NCBI GenBank assembly: GCA_004558145.1
Contig: SFDQ01000006.1
Span: 1-64,000 of the forward strand
Length of the DNA stretch: 64,000 nucleotides
Direction: 5' to 3'
DNA from: Oscillospiraceae bacterium
GTDB taxonomy: Bacteria; Bacillota_A; Clostridia; Oscillospirales; Ruminococcaceae
The position numbers and the translations under genes were made by a program. The notes beneath the pieces are model-generated. The model made no database searches and was not told where the DNA came from. It was given only the letters and a program-made list of their open reading frames with translations. Shown in pieces: positions 23,931 to 32,687 of this stretch; positions within the stretch are counted from its first letter, which is position 1; every line of letters begins with the position of its first letter.

Positions 23931-26096
23931 ATGGCAGACTACATCACCTATGCTGATTTGAAAAAGGCGGTCACCGACACCGGCCGCCCCTATGACCTGG
24001 AAATGCTGGATAAGGCCTACGCCCTGGCGGACGCGGCCCACGCGGGCCAGTTCCGCCGCTCCGGCGAGCCTTACATCTGCCACCCGCTGAACGTGGCGCT
24101 GCTGCTGGTGGAGCTGGGCATGGACACCGAGAGCCTTGCCGCCGCCCTGATGCACGACGTGGTGGAGGACACCGCCACCGCCCTGGAGGATATTCAGTCC
24201 CAGTTCGGGCCGGACGTGGCCCGTCTGGTGGACGGCGTCACCAAGCTGACCAAAATTCAGTTCTCCAGCGTGGAGGAGCAGCAGGCGGAAAACCTGCGCA
24301 AGATGCTGCTGGCCATGAGCCAGGACGTGCGGGTCATGATCATCAAGCTGTGCGACCGGCTGCACAACATGCGCACCGGCGACGCATGGCCCGAGCAGAA
24401 GCGGCGGGACAAAGCCCTGGAGACCATGGAGGTCTACGCCCCCATCGCCCACCGCCTTGGCATCAGCAACATCAAGGAAGAGCTGGAGGACCGCAGCCTG
24501 CGCTATCTGGACCCGGTGGGCTACCAGGAGATAAAGGACCTGCTGGCGGGCAACGGCGGCGAGACCTTCGTGGCCGAGACCAGCCGCATCATCCAGCAGC
24601 GTCTGGCGGAGAACGGCATGGAGAACGCCGCCATGAAGAGCCGGGTGAAGAGCGTCTACGGCATCTACCGCAAGATGTTCATCCAGGACCGGGACTTCGC
24701 CGAAATTTACGACGTCTACGCGGTGCGCATCATCCTGGATACGGTGGCCGAGTGTTACAACGCCCTGGGCATCATCCACGATATGTACCATCCCATCCCC
24801 AACCGCTTCAAGGACTATATCTCCACCCCCAAGCCCAACGGCTACCAGTCGCTGCACACCACCGTCATCGGCCATGAGGGCATCCCCTTCGAGGTGCAGA
24901 TACGCACCCGTGAGATGGACCAGATGGCGGAGTACGGCGTTGCTGCCCACTGGAAGTACAAGGCGGGCGTGCAGGGCTCCGACCGGCTGGACGAGCGCCT
25001 GGCCTGGGTGCGCCAGCTGCTGGAAAGCCAGCGGGAGAGCGACGACGCGGGCAGTCTGCTCCAGGACATCAAGGGCGACCTTCTGCCCGAGGAGGTCTTT
25101 GCCTTCACCCCCCGGGGCGACGTCATCAACCTGCCCGCCGGCGCCACCGCCATCGACTTTGCCTACGCCATCCATTCGGCGGTGGGCAACCGCATGATAG
25201 GCGCCAAGGTGAACGGGCGCATCGTGCCCATCGACCACAAGGTGGCCACCGGCGAAATCATCGAGATCCTCACCGGCCCGGCGGACAAGGGCCCCAGCCG
25301 CGACTGGCTCAAGATCGTCACCACCAGCGAGGCCCGCAACAAAATTCGCAACTGGTTCAAAAAGGAGCGGCGGGAAGAGAACATCCAGGAGGGCCGCGAG
25401 GCTCTGGAAAAGGAGATGCGCCGCAACCTCATCAACGTGCCGGACGACCAGTGGGACGACTTCATGGCCGAAATTGCCCGCCGCCAGCGGCTCAACTCGG
25501 TGGACGAGATGTACGCGGCCCTTGGCTACGGCGGGCTGCAGCTCAGCCGCCTGATGGGCAAGGTGAAGGACGAATACGCCAAGCTCAAGGCCGCCCAGCC
25601 GAAGGCCGCCGCCCTGGCGGACATCCCCATCAAGACCACCAAGAGCACCGACGGCGTGGTGGTGGAGGGCATCGACAACTGCCCCGTCAAGTTCGCCAAG
25701 TGCTGCACCCCGCTGCCCGGCGACGAGATCGTGGGCTTCATCACCCGGGGCTTCGGCGTGTCCATCCACAAAAAGAGCTGCCAGAACGTGCAGGCCAGCC
25801 TCTCCAACCCCGAGAACCGGGGCCGCTGGGTGCCCGCCCACTGGGAGGCCAGCGAACAGGAGAACTATCAGGCCACCCTGGAGCTCATCTCCATGAACCG
25901 CGACGGCCTGGTGGGCGACGTGGCGGTGGCCCTGGGCGAACTGCGGGTGCCCATCTATGCCATGAGCGCCCGCGCGGTGGACAACGGCCGCGCCGCCATG
26001 AGCATCACCCTGGGCATCTCCAACACCGAACATCTCAACAGCGTGCTGGCAAAGCTGCGCAAGGTGCGGGACGTCATTCAGGTCATCCGCATCTAA
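23931..26096 (+). CDS. relA: Bifunctional (p)ppGpp synthetase/hydrolase
   Basis: This 721-residue stringent-response enzyme has an N-terminal HD hydrolase domain (HAGQFRRSGEPYICHPLNVA; MHDVVEDT), a synthetase domain (YDVYAVRIILDT; TPKPNGYQSLHTTV), a TGS domain (VFAFTPRGDVINLPAGATAI) and a C-terminal ACT domain. Intact HDxxED and synthetase motifs suggest both activities. GGAGG is 9 bases before the ATG, inside the end of recJ. Confidence 0.96.
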   Translation: MADYITYADLKKAVTDTGRPYDLEMLDKAYALADAAHAGQFRRSGEPYICHPLNVALLLVELGMDTESLAAALMHDVVEDTATALEDIQSQFGPDVARLVDGVTKLTKIQFSSVEEQQAENLRKMLLAMSQDVRVMIIKLCDRLHNMRTGDAWPEQKRRDKALETMEVYAPIAHRLGISNIKEELEDRSLRYLDPVGYQEIKDLLAGNGGETFVAETSRIIQQRLAENGMENAAMKSRVKSVYGIYRKMFIQDRDFAEIYDVYAVRIILDTVAECYNALGIIHDMYHPIPNRFKDYISTPKPNGYQSLHTTVIGHEGIPFEVQIRTREMDQMAEYGVAAHWKYKAGVQGSDRLDERLAWVRQLLESQRESDDAGSLLQDIKGDLLPEEVFAFTPRGDVINLPAGATAIDFAYAIHSAVGNRMIGAKVNGRIVPIDHKVATGEIIEILTGPADKGPSRDWLKIVTTSEARNKIRNWFKKERREENIQEGREALEKEMRRNLINVPDDQWDDFMAEIARRQRLNSVDEMYAALGYGGLQLSRLMGKVKDEYAKLKAAQPKAAALADIPIKTTKSTDGVVVEGIDNCPVKFAKCCTPLPGDEIVGFITRGFGVSIHKKSCQNVQASLSNPENRGRWVPAHWEASEQENYQATLELISMNRDGLVGDVAVALGELRVPIYAMSARAVDNGRAAMSITLGISNTEHLNSVLAKLRKVRDVIQVIRI

Positions 26097-26124
26097 AGGC
26101 CGGCGCGAAGGAGGAAACGAACCT

Positions 26125-26574
26125 ATGCGAGCAGTCATTCAGTGCGTGCGCAAAGCGGACGTGTCGGTGAACGGGGGCGAGCCGAGAGCCATCGGCCCCG
26201 GCATCGTCATCCTGCTGGGCGTCAAGGACACCGACACCCTGGACATCGTGCCGAAACTCGCCGAAAAGTGCGCCAACCTGCGCGTCTTCCCGGACGAGGA
26301 GGGCAAGCTGAACAAAAGCGCCGTGGACCTGGGCTATTCCGCCCTGGTGGTGAGCAACTTCACCCTCTACGGCGACACCAAAAAGGGCAAGCGCCCCAGC
26401 TATATCACCGCGGCAAAACCGCCTCTCTCCATCGACGCCTACGATCTGTTCCTGGCCGAGATGGAAAAGCAGGGCCTCAAGGAGGTCAAGCACGGGGAGT
26501 TCGGCGCGGATATGCTGGTGAACATCGCCAACGACGGCCCGGTGACCATCGTCATCGACACCGACCAGTGGTGA
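26125..26574 (+). CDS. dtd: D-aminoacyl-tRNA deacylase
   Basis: This 149-residue enzyme removes D-amino acids from mischarged tRNA. Conserved motifs are VVSNFTLYGDTKKGKRPSY, where most orthologues have SQFTL (here Asn replaces Gln), and NDGPVTIVIDT near the C-terminus, whose Gly-Pro is the chiral selector. AAGGAGG precedes the ATG. It follows relA, a conserved pairing. Confidence 0.94.
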   Translation: MRAVIQCVRKADVSVNGGEPRAIGPGIVILLGVKDTDTLDIVPKLAEKCANLRVFPDEEGKLNKSAVDLGYSALVVSNFTLYGDTKKGKRPSYITAAKPPLSIDAYDLFLAEMEKQGLKEVKHGEFGADMLVNIANDGPVTIVIDTDQW

Positions 26575-26603
26575 AACGCCCCACGTCAAAAAAGGAGCCA
26601 CCC

Positions 26604-27203
26604 ATGAAAGTATTCCATCTCAACGGCCCCGCCCCCCTGGAGACCAACAGCTTCGTGCTGGTGGGGGAAGGAAACAAGGCCGTGGTCATCGACCCCGCGC
26701 CTAGCCTTGCCGCCTTTGACAAGCTGCTGGAAGGGGAGGGGGCCTCGCTGGAGGCCATCCTGCTCACCCACGGCCACTACGACCACATGACCGGCCTGCC
26801 CGCGCTGCAAAAGCGGTGGAACTGCCCGGTGTATCTCGACCCGGCGGACGCGCGGGGCACCCAGCTGATGCCCGCCGGCCCCGGCACCCTGGGCTACACC
26901 GACGGCGAAACGCTCAGCCTTGCGGGCCTTTCCATCACCACCTGGCACACCCCCGGCCACAGCCGGGGCAGCTGGGTGCTCTACTGCGAGGGCCTGCTCT
27001 TCACCGGCGACACCCTTTTTGCCGGCGAAGTGGGCCGCACCGACCTTGCCGGCGGCAGCTGGCAGGAGATGTGCCAAAGCCTTGCGAAGCTGCGGGCGCT
27101 GCCTCTGCCGGACGACACCCAGGTGCTGCCCGGCCACGGCCCCTTCTCCACCCTGGGGGAGGAAAAGGCCTCCAACCCCTATCTCAACGTCAAGGAGAAC
27201 TGA
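26604..27203 (+). CDS. Metallo-beta-lactamase-fold hydrolase (glyoxalase II-like)
   Basis: This 199-residue protein has the zinc motif THGHYDHMTG (about residues 56-65), followed by HTPGHSRG, FTGDTLF and a final PGHGP, the ordered metal-ligand set of glyoxalase II-like hydrolases. AAAGGAG lies 9 bases before the ATG. It sits between dtd and hemZ as in many Clostridia. Substrate unknown; persulfide or thioester hydrolysis are both possible. Confidence 0.88.
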   Translation: MKVFHLNGPAPLETNSFVLVGEGNKAVVIDPAPSLAAFDKLLEGEGASLEAILLTHGHYDHMTGLPALQKRWNCPVYLDPADARGTQLMPAGPGTLGYTDGETLSLAGLSITTWHTPGHSRGSWVLYCEGLLFTGDTLFAGEVGRTDLAGGSWQEMCQSLAKLRALPLPDDTQVLPGHGPFSTLGEEKASNPYLNVKEN

Positions 27204-27205
27204 CA

Positions 27206-28651
27206 ATGAACATCTGTGTCCGGGGCCTCGCCTCGGTCTATGAGCCGGAGAACGTGGCCCGGCTCTTTTTCGCAAACGCCCGGCTGGTGCGCCGCCTGCC
27301 TCAGAAGGAGGACGCGGTGCTGGCCCGGGCGGGCCGCTGCCTCGCGGCAGGCGTGCGCCTGGGCGGCAAATGCACCGTGCTGTACGCCCCCGCGCCCGCC
27401 GACGAAAAACAGGCGGAGTACGAGCTGGCCAGCCTTGTGTATGAGCTGCTCAAACAGGTCACCGGCATCCGTCCGCCCTGGGGCAAGCTCACCGGCGTGC
27501 GCCCGGTGCGCATCATCCACGACCGCCGCGCCGCCGGCCTCTCCGAAGAGGACATCCACCGCCTCTTTGTGGAAAAATACGACTGTACCGAGGAAAAATT
27601 CCGGCTGGCAAAGTCCATCGCCGACCTGCAAAAGCCCATCCTGGCGGCCCGCGGGGCGCGGGATTACAGCCTCTACATCGGCATCCCCTTCTGCCCCTCC
27701 CGGTGCAGCTATTGCAGCTTCGTGTCCCTCTCCACCCAGCGGGAGGGCAAGCTGATGGACCCCTATCTGGACGCCCTTTGCAATGAGGTGCGGGCCATGC
27801 GGGACCAGGCGGAACGCTGCGGCCTCGTCCTCAAGACCATCTACATCGGCGGCGGCACCCCCACGGCCCTCTCGGCGGATGGCCTGCGCAAGCTGATGGG
27901 CACCGTGGCCGAGTGCTTCGACCTTTCGGGACTGGAAGAGTACACCGTGGAGGCGGGCCGTCCCGACTGCACCGACGCGGAAAAGCTGGCGGTGCTGAAA
28001 GAGTACGGCGCCACCCGCATCTCCATCAACCCCCAGACCTTCAGCGACGAGGTGCTGGCCCGCATCGGCCGCAAGCACTCGGCGGCGGACATCCTGCGCT
28101 GCTTTGAGGAGGCCCGGGCCACAGGGCACGACAACATCAACATGGACCTCATCGCCGGTCTGCCCGGCGACACGGTGGAAGGCTTTGAAAAGAGCCTTTC
28201 CACCGCCATCTCCCTTTCCCCGGAAAATATCACCGTCCACACCCTCACGCTGAAGCGCGCCTCCAATCTGGTCATCGGCAGCGCTGCAGCCGACTACGGC
28301 GACGTGGCCGCCATGCTGGAAAAGTGCAGCGCGCTGAGCGAGGCGGGCTACCGGCCCTATTACCTCTACCGCCAGAAAGGCACCCTGCAGAACCTGGAAA
28401 ACACCGGCTGGTGCAAACCGGGCAAAGAGGGGTACTATAATATCTATATCATGGAGGAAGTGCACTCCATCCTGTCGGCGGGCGCGGGCGGCTCCACCAA
28501 GCTGGTGCAGCCCGGCGGCGACAAAATCCAGCGCATCTTCAACTACAAGTATCCCGCCGAATACATCAACGGATTTGACACCATCCTCCAGCGCAAGGAA
28601 GGAGTGAGCGAATTCTATGCCCGCTATCTGGATCCCCAAACGTCTCGTTGA
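27206..28651 (+). CDS. hemZ: HemZ-type radical SAM protein (coproporphyrinogen III oxidase-like)
   Basis: This 481-residue protein has an N-terminal extension of about 160 residues typical of HemZ, then the radical-SAM cluster motif PFCPSRCSYCSF (CxxxCxxC) and a SAM-binding GGGTPTAL. The C-terminus has the HemN-like YYLYRQKGTLQNLENTGW. It may act in anaerobic haem synthesis, though many clostridial copies lack a complete haem pathway, so the substrate is open. AAGGAG precedes the ATG by 8 bases. The kinase gene overlaps its 3' end by 35 bases. Confidence 0.9.
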   Translation: MNICVRGLASVYEPENVARLFFANARLVRRLPQKEDAVLARAGRCLAAGVRLGGKCTVLYAPAPADEKQAEYELASLVYELLKQVTGIRPPWGKLTGVRPVRIIHDRRAAGLSEEDIHRLFVEKYDCTEEKFRLAKSIADLQKPILAARGARDYSLYIGIPFCPSRCSYCSFVSLSTQREGKLMDPYLDALCNEVRAMRDQAERCGLVLKTIYIGGGTPTALSADGLRKLMGTVAECFDLSGLEEYTVEAGRPDCTDAEKLAVLKEYGATRISINPQTFSDEVLARIGRKHSAADILRCFEEARATGHDNINMDLIAGLPGDTVEGFEKSLSTAISLSPENITVHTLTLKRASNLVIGSAAADYGDVAAMLEKCSALSEAGYRPYYLYRQKGTLQNLENTGWCKPGKEGYYNIYIMEEVHSILSAGAGGSTKLVQPGGDKIQRIFNYKYPAEYINGFDTILQRKEGVSEFYARYLDPQTSR

Positions 28652-29543
28652 GATAAGCCTCATCAACACCGCGGCCGAGAGCGCCGCGAGCTTCGTGCGC
28701 CACTGCGAAATGGAGTACGAGGGCCGCATCCACGCGGCGGCCAGCGAGGTGCTGGCCAGCGGCTGCCGCATCGTCATGCTCACCGGGCCCTCCGCCTCCG
28801 GCAAGACCACCACGGCAAACAAGCTGGCGGCGGCGCTGCGGGTGCGGGGCTGCCCTTCGCAGGTGGTCAGCCTGGACAATTTTTATAAAAATCTGGACGA
28901 ATACCCCCGCCTGCCGGACGGCAGCAAGGACTATGAGAACGTCACCGCCCTGGACATGAAGGAGATACACCGGTGCCTGAAGGACATCCTGGCCACCGGC
29001 GAGACCCTCCTGCCGGAGTTCGATTTCGTCACCGAGACCCGCAAGGATGAAAAGATCCCCTTGTCAGTGCCCGGCGGGGTGTGCATCATCGAGGGCATCC
29101 ATGCCCTGAACCCGGAGCTCACCGCGCCGCTGCCCGCCGGCAGTGCCTACAAAATTTACGCCGGCCTGCGGGAGGAATACAGCCACCGGGGCCAGCGGGT
29201 GCTGCCCACCCGGGACATCCGCCTTGCCCGCCGCATGATGCGGGACTGCAAGTTCCGCGGCCACAGCATTGAAAAGACACTGGGCATGTGGGGCGGCGTG
29301 TGCGCCGGCGAGGACAAGTTCATCAAGGTGTTCAAGCCCGAGGCGGACCTCTTGATGGACACCTCCTTCAGCTATGAGATATGCCTGCTGGCGCCCTTTG
29401 TGGCCTCGCTGGCGGGCAGCCTGCCCCCGGAGCATCCTTTGTGCGAGACGCTGAACAGCCTTGCCGGGCGCTTTGCGCTGGTGGATGCGCTGGACGAGAG
29501 CCTCGTTCCCGAGAACTCCATGCTGCGGGAGTTTTTGGGCTGA
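28617..29543 (+). CDS. Uridine kinase-like / phosphoribulokinase-family nucleoside kinase
   Basis: This 308-residue protein has a P-loop GPSASGKTTTANKL (about residues 57-70), followed by SLDNFYKN and FDFVTE, characteristic of uridine kinases, and an extra C-terminal segment. GGAAGGAG lies 11 bases before the ATG, inside the end of hemZ. Uridine/cytidine is the likely substrate but is not proven by these motifs. Confidence 0.85.
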   Translation: MPAIWIPKRLVEISLINTAAESAASFVRHCEMEYEGRIHAAASEVLASGCRIVMLTGPSASGKTTTANKLAAALRVRGCPSQVVSLDNFYKNLDEYPRLPDGSKDYENVTALDMKEIHRCLKDILATGETLLPEFDFVTETRKDEKIPLSVPGGVCIIEGIHALNPELTAPLPAGSAYKIYAGLREEYSHRGQRVLPTRDIRLARRMMRDCKFRGHSIEKTLGMWGGVCAGEDKFIKVFKPEADLLMDTSFSYEICLLAPFVASLAGSLPPEHPLCETLNSLAGRFALVDALDESLVPENSMLREFLG

Positions 29544-29547
29544 ACGG

Positions 29548-29576
29548 TTGCGCCGCGAAGGGCGGCGCAGTATAAT
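29548..29576 (+). promoter_or_regulatory. Promoter of the zinc-ribbon gene
   Basis: TTGCGC (29548-29553) and TATAAT (29571-29576) are 17 bases apart, starting five bases after the preceding stop. A small GCCGC...GCGGC hairpin lies in the spacer. Confidence 0.7.
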
Positions 29577-29623
29577 GAACACAGAAACATCCGGCGTCTG
29601 CCGGCAGAAAGAGGTGCACTGCA

Positions 29624-30016
29624 ATGAACGTGAACATCGACATCGATCGCATTCTGGAGGCCGGCGCCAAAGCCGTGGACACTGCCAAGAAGACCGCCAC
29701 CGACCTGGCCCGCGAGGGCAAGCGCCAGACCGATCTGCTGGCGCTGCAGGGCAAGAAGGCCAAGGCCGAGCGCCAGCTGGGCGCACTGGTTTACAGCCTG
29801 GCCAAAAACGGCGAGGAGAACCGCCCCCTGGTGGAAAAATACATCGCCGCCATCGGCGCGCTGGACGACAAGATCCACGAGCTGAAAAACCAGTCTGCCG
29901 CCGAGGGCGAAGCGCCCATCGACGTGCCCGAGACCCCCACCAAGACCTGCCCCCAGTGCGGCTGCGAGGTGGAAGAGGATGCCCTGTTTTGTTCTGGGTG
30001 CGGGGCACAGCTTTAA
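29624..30016 (+). CDS. Coiled-coil protein with C-terminal zinc ribbon
   Basis: A 130-residue protein. Residues about 1-95 form a charged, Ala/Lys/Glu-rich helical region with heptad character. The C-terminus carries a zinc ribbon of two Cys pairs, CPQCG and CSGCG, about 18 residues apart. AAAGAGG precedes the ATG. It is a single gene with its own promoter. Similar short helical zinc-ribbon proteins are common in Clostridia; function unknown. Confidence 0.75.
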   Translation: MNVNIDIDRILEAGAKAVDTAKKTATDLAREGKRQTDLLALQGKKAKAERQLGALVYSLAKNGEENRPLVEKYIAAIGALDDKIHELKNQSAAEGEAPIDVPETPTKTCPQCGCEVEEDALFCSGCGAQL

Positions 30017-30086
30017 GCTTGGGCAAAAGGGCAGCGGCGGCGCGGTGGTGTTCACCGTGAGCCGCGGCGAAAAACAGCAATAAAAC

Positions 30087-30131
30087 AAAAAAATGAACGG
30101 CGGATGGGTGATTGCACACATTCCGCCGTTC
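30087..30131 (-). terminator. Hairpin between the zinc-ribbon gene and mazG
   Basis: GAACGGCGGA (30095-30104) pairs with TCCGCCGTTC (30122-30131). On the minus strand a run of T follows. On the plus strand the T-run is poor, so it may only partly end the zinc-ribbon transcript. Confidence 0.45.
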
Positions 30132-30200
30132 TATTTGCATCGAATTTTGTTCAGAAGTATGAAAACCGCCCGGATGGGGCAAAAATAGGGGCAAAGGGGC

Positions 30201-30229
30201 TTGAAAAGCCATTTTGCGTGGAGTAAAAT
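30201..30229 (+). promoter_or_regulatory. Promoter of mazG
   Basis: TTGAAA (30201-30206) and TAAAAT (30224-30229) are 17 bases apart, just ahead of AAGGAGG. Confidence 0.65.
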
Positions 30230-30256
30230 TAGAAAGCGATTAAGGAGGTGAGCCGT

Positions 30257-31066
30257 TTGGTGGACTTTGAGCAAAAAGAGCACTATACCGCCCAGGACCT
30301 GGTGCGCATCGTGTCTCTTCTGCGCGACCCCGTGAACGGCTGCCCCTGGGATAAGGAACAGACCCACCAGTCCATCCGCTCGAACTTCATCGAGGAGACC
30401 TACGAGGCGCTGGAGGCCATCGACCTCGGCGACGCTCATCTCCTGGAAGAAGAGCTGGGGGACGTGCTTTTGCAGGTGGCGCTCCACTGTCAGATGGAGG
30501 CCGAAAAAGGCGTTTTTGACTTCGATTCCGTGTGCGACGGCATCTGCAAAAAGCTCATCTACCGCCATCCCCACGTCTTCGGCGACACGGTGGCCGAGAC
30601 CACCGGCGAGGTGCTCTCCAACTGGGAGGCGCTGAAAAACGCCGAGAAGGCGCGCACCACCGCCAAGAGCCGGCTGGAGAGCGTGCCCGCGGCCTTTCCC
30701 GCGCTGATGCGGGCGGCCAAGGTGCAAAAGCGCGCCGGGGCCTACGGCTTTGCCTACCCGGACGCCGCCGCCGCGCTGGCCGACCTGGAAAGCGAGCTGG
30801 CCGAACTGAAAGAGGCCATGGCCTCGGGCGAGGGCGTTGAATGGGAACTGGGCGATGTGCTCTTTGCCGCCGCCAACCTGGGCCGCATGCTCGGACAGGA
30901 CAGCGAGCAGGCCCTGAGCCGGGCCACCACCCGGTTCCAGAACCGGGTCATCTCCTGCGAGGAGCAGGCCGCCGCCGAGGGCAAAGCCCTGGAGGAAGTC
31001 TCTCCCGCCGACCTTGACCGCTACTGGAAGGCGGCCAAGGAGACCGAACAGACATCAAAGGGCTGA
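30257..31066 (+). CDS. mazG: Nucleoside triphosphate pyrophosphohydrolase MazG
   Basis: About 269 residues with two MazG domains: the first has CPWDKEQTHQSIRSNFIEET and an acidic LEEELGDVLLQV motif, the second VEWELGDVLFAAANLGR. It hydrolyses NTPs to NMP plus pyrophosphate, housekeeping removal of aberrant nucleotides. The start is uncertain: AAGGAGG (30242-30248) overlaps an upstream GTG, so TTG at 30257 or GTG at 30260 is more likely. It heads the order mazG, hup, rqcP, yabP, yabQ, divIC, yabR familiar from Bacillus. Confidence 0.92.
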   Translation: MVDFEQKEHYTAQDLVRIVSLLRDPVNGCPWDKEQTHQSIRSNFIEETYEALEAIDLGDAHLLEEELGDVLLQVALHCQMEAEKGVFDFDSVCDGICKKLIYRHPHVFGDTVAETTGEVLSNWEALKNAEKARTTAKSRLESVPAAFPALMRAAKVQKRAGAYGFAYPDAAAALADLESELAELKEAMASGEGVEWELGDVLFAAANLGRMLGQDSEQALSRATTRFQNRVISCEEQAAAEGKALEEVSPADLDRYWKAAKETEQTSKG

Positions 31067-31105
31067 TCCCTTTGTGCTGGCATAAATTTTTGGAGGTAAA
31101 ACATC

Positions 31106-31381
31106 ATGACCAAAGTTGAACTGATCGCGGCTGTCGCTGAGGCTGCCGAGCTGACCAAGAAGGACGCCGAGAAGGCTGTCAACGCCACTGTGGAAGTCAT
31201 CACCAAGGCCCTGGCCGACGGCGATAAGGTCTCTCTGGTTGGCTTCGGCACCTTCGAGACCCACAAGCGCGCCGCCCGCACCGGCATCAACCCCCGCACC
31301 AAGGAGACCATCCAGATCGCCGCTACCACCGCTCCCGCTTTCAAGGCCGGCAAGGCCCTGAAGGACGCGGTGTCCAAGTAA
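31106..31381 (+). CDS. hup: DNA-binding protein HU
   Basis: This 91-residue histone-like protein has the full HU fold: the helical N-terminus and VSLVGFGTFETHKRAARTGI followed by NPRTKETIQI, the DNA-binding arm with its conserved NPRT turn. It dimerises and bends DNA. GGAGGT lies about 8 bases before the ATG. Its codons use more T in third position than the surrounding genes, consistent with high expression. Confidence 0.97.
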   Translation: MTKVELIAAVAEAAELTKKDAEKAVNATVEVITKALADGDKVSLVGFGTFETHKRAARTGINPRTKETIQIAATTAPAFKAGKALKDAVSK

Positions 31382-31401
31382 TCACAGCGGACCCAATCCT
31401 C

Positions 31402-31439
31402 AACGGCTCTGCCGCCGCGCCGCGGGGCAGGGCCGTTTT
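31402..31439 (+). terminator. Terminator of hup
   Basis: AACGGCTCTGCC (31402-31413) pairs with GGCAGGGCCGTT (31426-31437) with one G-T pair, followed by TTTT. Confidence 0.8.
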
Positions 31440-31478
31440 CTCGTTCGCCGGGCGCCCGGCGGGAAAGGAGCGAGCTTT

Positions 31479-31724
31479 ATGCGCATCGACAAATACCTGA
31501 AGGTCAGCCGCCTCATCAAGCGGCGCACCGTGGCCAACGAGGTGGCCGACGCGGGCCGCATCCTGGTGAACGGCAAGCCCGCCAAGGCCAGCTACGCCGT
31601 CAAGGAAGGGGACGTCATCGAGATCACCTTCGGCAACAAGCCGGTCAAGGTGCGGGTGCTGTCCACCCTCGCCCCCGCCGGCAAGGACGTGGCCCGGGAG
31701 ATGTACGAAGTCATCGAAGGGTGA
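31479..31724 (+). CDS. rqcP: S4-domain RNA-binding protein RqcP (YabO)
   Basis: An 81-residue single-S4-domain protein: MRIDKYLKVSRLIKRRTVAN and AGRILVNGKPAKASY are its RNA-binding core. In Firmicutes RqcP works with RqcH in poly-alanine tailing of stalled nascent chains on the 50S subunit. AAAGGAG precedes the ATG. A strong terminator right after it separates it from the sporulation genes yabP and yabQ. Confidence 0.93.
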   Translation: MRIDKYLKVSRLIKRRTVANEVADAGRILVNGKPAKASYAVKEGDVIEITFGNKPVKVRVLSTLAPAGKDVAREMYEVIEG

Positions 31725-31743
31725 CTTCGCTTTATTGAGAACG

Positions 31744-31778
31744 ACCGCCCCGAAGGCGCCGCCTTCGGGGCGGTTTTT
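31744..31778 (+). terminator. Terminator of rqcP
   Basis: ACCGCCCCGAAGGC (31744-31757), loop GCC, GCCTTCGGGGCGGT (31761-31774), then TTTTT. Confidence 0.93.
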
Positions 31779-31789
31779 CTGTGCCGCCG

Positions 31790-31821
31790 GTCATAACCGT
31801 TCGCCGCCCCGGCATATACAT
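31790..31821 (+). promoter_or_regulatory. Candidate mother-cell (sigma-E type) promoter of yabP-yabQ
   Basis: GTCATAA (31790-31796) and CATATACAT (31813-31821) resemble sigma-E -35 and -10 elements with a 16-base gap, immediately after the rqcP terminator. In Bacillus yabP and yabQ belong to the sigma-E regulon. Confidence 0.45.
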
Positions 31822-31844
31822 TGGCGAAAAGGCAGGTGCAGATT

Positions 31845-32150
31845 ATGCAGGAAAAAAAGACCCCCGCCGCCCGGCCCGCTGAAAGTCCGGCGGCAAAACT
31901 GCCCCATCACCTCATCGTGGAGGACCGCAGCGCCCTCACCGCCACCGGCGTGACGCGGGTGGTGAGCTGCGACGAGACCGGCGCCACCCTCGAGACCCAG
32001 CAGGGCACCCTGCTGGTGGGGGGCGAGGGCCTGTCGGTGAGCGAACTGTCCATCCAGACGGGCGAGGTGAAAATTTTCGGGCGCATCGAGTCCATGCAGT
32101 ACACCGAACCCGCGCCGGCGGGCGGCCTGTGGCGCCGCCTGCTGCGCTGA
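31845..32150 (+). CDS. yabP: Sporulation protein YabP
   Basis: A 101-residue protein with a Pro/Ala-rich N-terminus, then the YabP/YqfC domain: LIVEDRSALTATGVTRVVSC and LSVSELSIQTGEVKIFGRIE. The family is required in the mother cell for spore development; its molecular role is unknown. The ATG is favoured over TTG at 31821 because AGGCAGGTG lies between them at ribosome-site distance. yabQ follows after 6 bases. Confidence 0.88.
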   Translation: MQEKKTPAARPAESPAAKLPHHLIVEDRSALTATGVTRVVSCDETGATLETQQGTLLVGGEGLSVSELSIQTGEVKIFGRIESMQYTEPAPAGGLWRRLLR

Positions 32151-32156
32151 AGGCCC

Positions 32157-32654
32157 ATGGTGGCCCTCGCCGCCCCGCCCTATGTCCTGGCGGACACACT
32201 GTGCTGCCTGGGGCTGGGCTTTTTTCTGGCGGCGTGCTACGATTTGGCCCGCTTCTTTTTGGGCGGCAGCCGCCCGGTGTGCTTTGTGCTGGATCTTGCC
32301 GCCGCCCTTGCCGCCGCGGTGCTGGCCTGCAGCTTTGCCGCCTCCCGCAGTTACAGCGGCGTGGTGCGCTGGTACATGGCCGCGGGCCTTGCCCTGGGCC
32401 TGGCGGGGTATTTTTTTGTGCTTGCGCCGGGGTGCGCAGCGGCCCAGCGGCTGGTAAAATGGACCATCGCCCGGCCCTTTGTGCTGCTGTGGCTGCTGGC
32501 GGTGCGGCCCCTTGCGCGCCTTTGCGGGCGCGCGGCGCGCGCAGCGGGGAACAAATTGAGCGCCGCTGCCAAAAAACGCCGCAAAAAACAGTTGAAAAAT
32601 AAAGCGCGTGTGTTGTATAATTCAGATAACCCGCTGGTAACTCCACGGGAGTAA
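32157..32654 (+). CDS. yabQ: Spore cortex biosynthesis protein YabQ
   Basis: This 165-residue membrane protein has four or more hydrophobic helices in the first 125 residues and a basic tail (KKRRKKQLKNK). Topology and position between yabP and divIC fit YabQ, a mother-cell membrane protein needed for cortex formation in Bacillus. Sequence motifs are weak, so the name rests mainly on context and topology. Confidence 0.82.
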   Translation: MVALAAPPYVLADTLCCLGLGFFLAACYDLARFFLGGSRPVCFVLDLAAALAAAVLACSFAASRSYSGVVRWYMAAGLALGLAGYFFVLAPGCAAAQRLVKWTIARPFVLLWLLAVRPLARLCGRAARAAGNKLSAAAKKRRKKQLKNKARVLYNSDNPLVTPRE

Positions 32655-32687
32655 TGCGCTCATTTTTCGGCGAAGGAGGCCGGCAGC

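Noticed and set aside
22104..26138. 1344-codon minus-strand ORF opposite recJ and relA
   Set aside because: Shadow of GC-biased third positions; no domain logic or ribosome site, and both plus-strand genes are certain.
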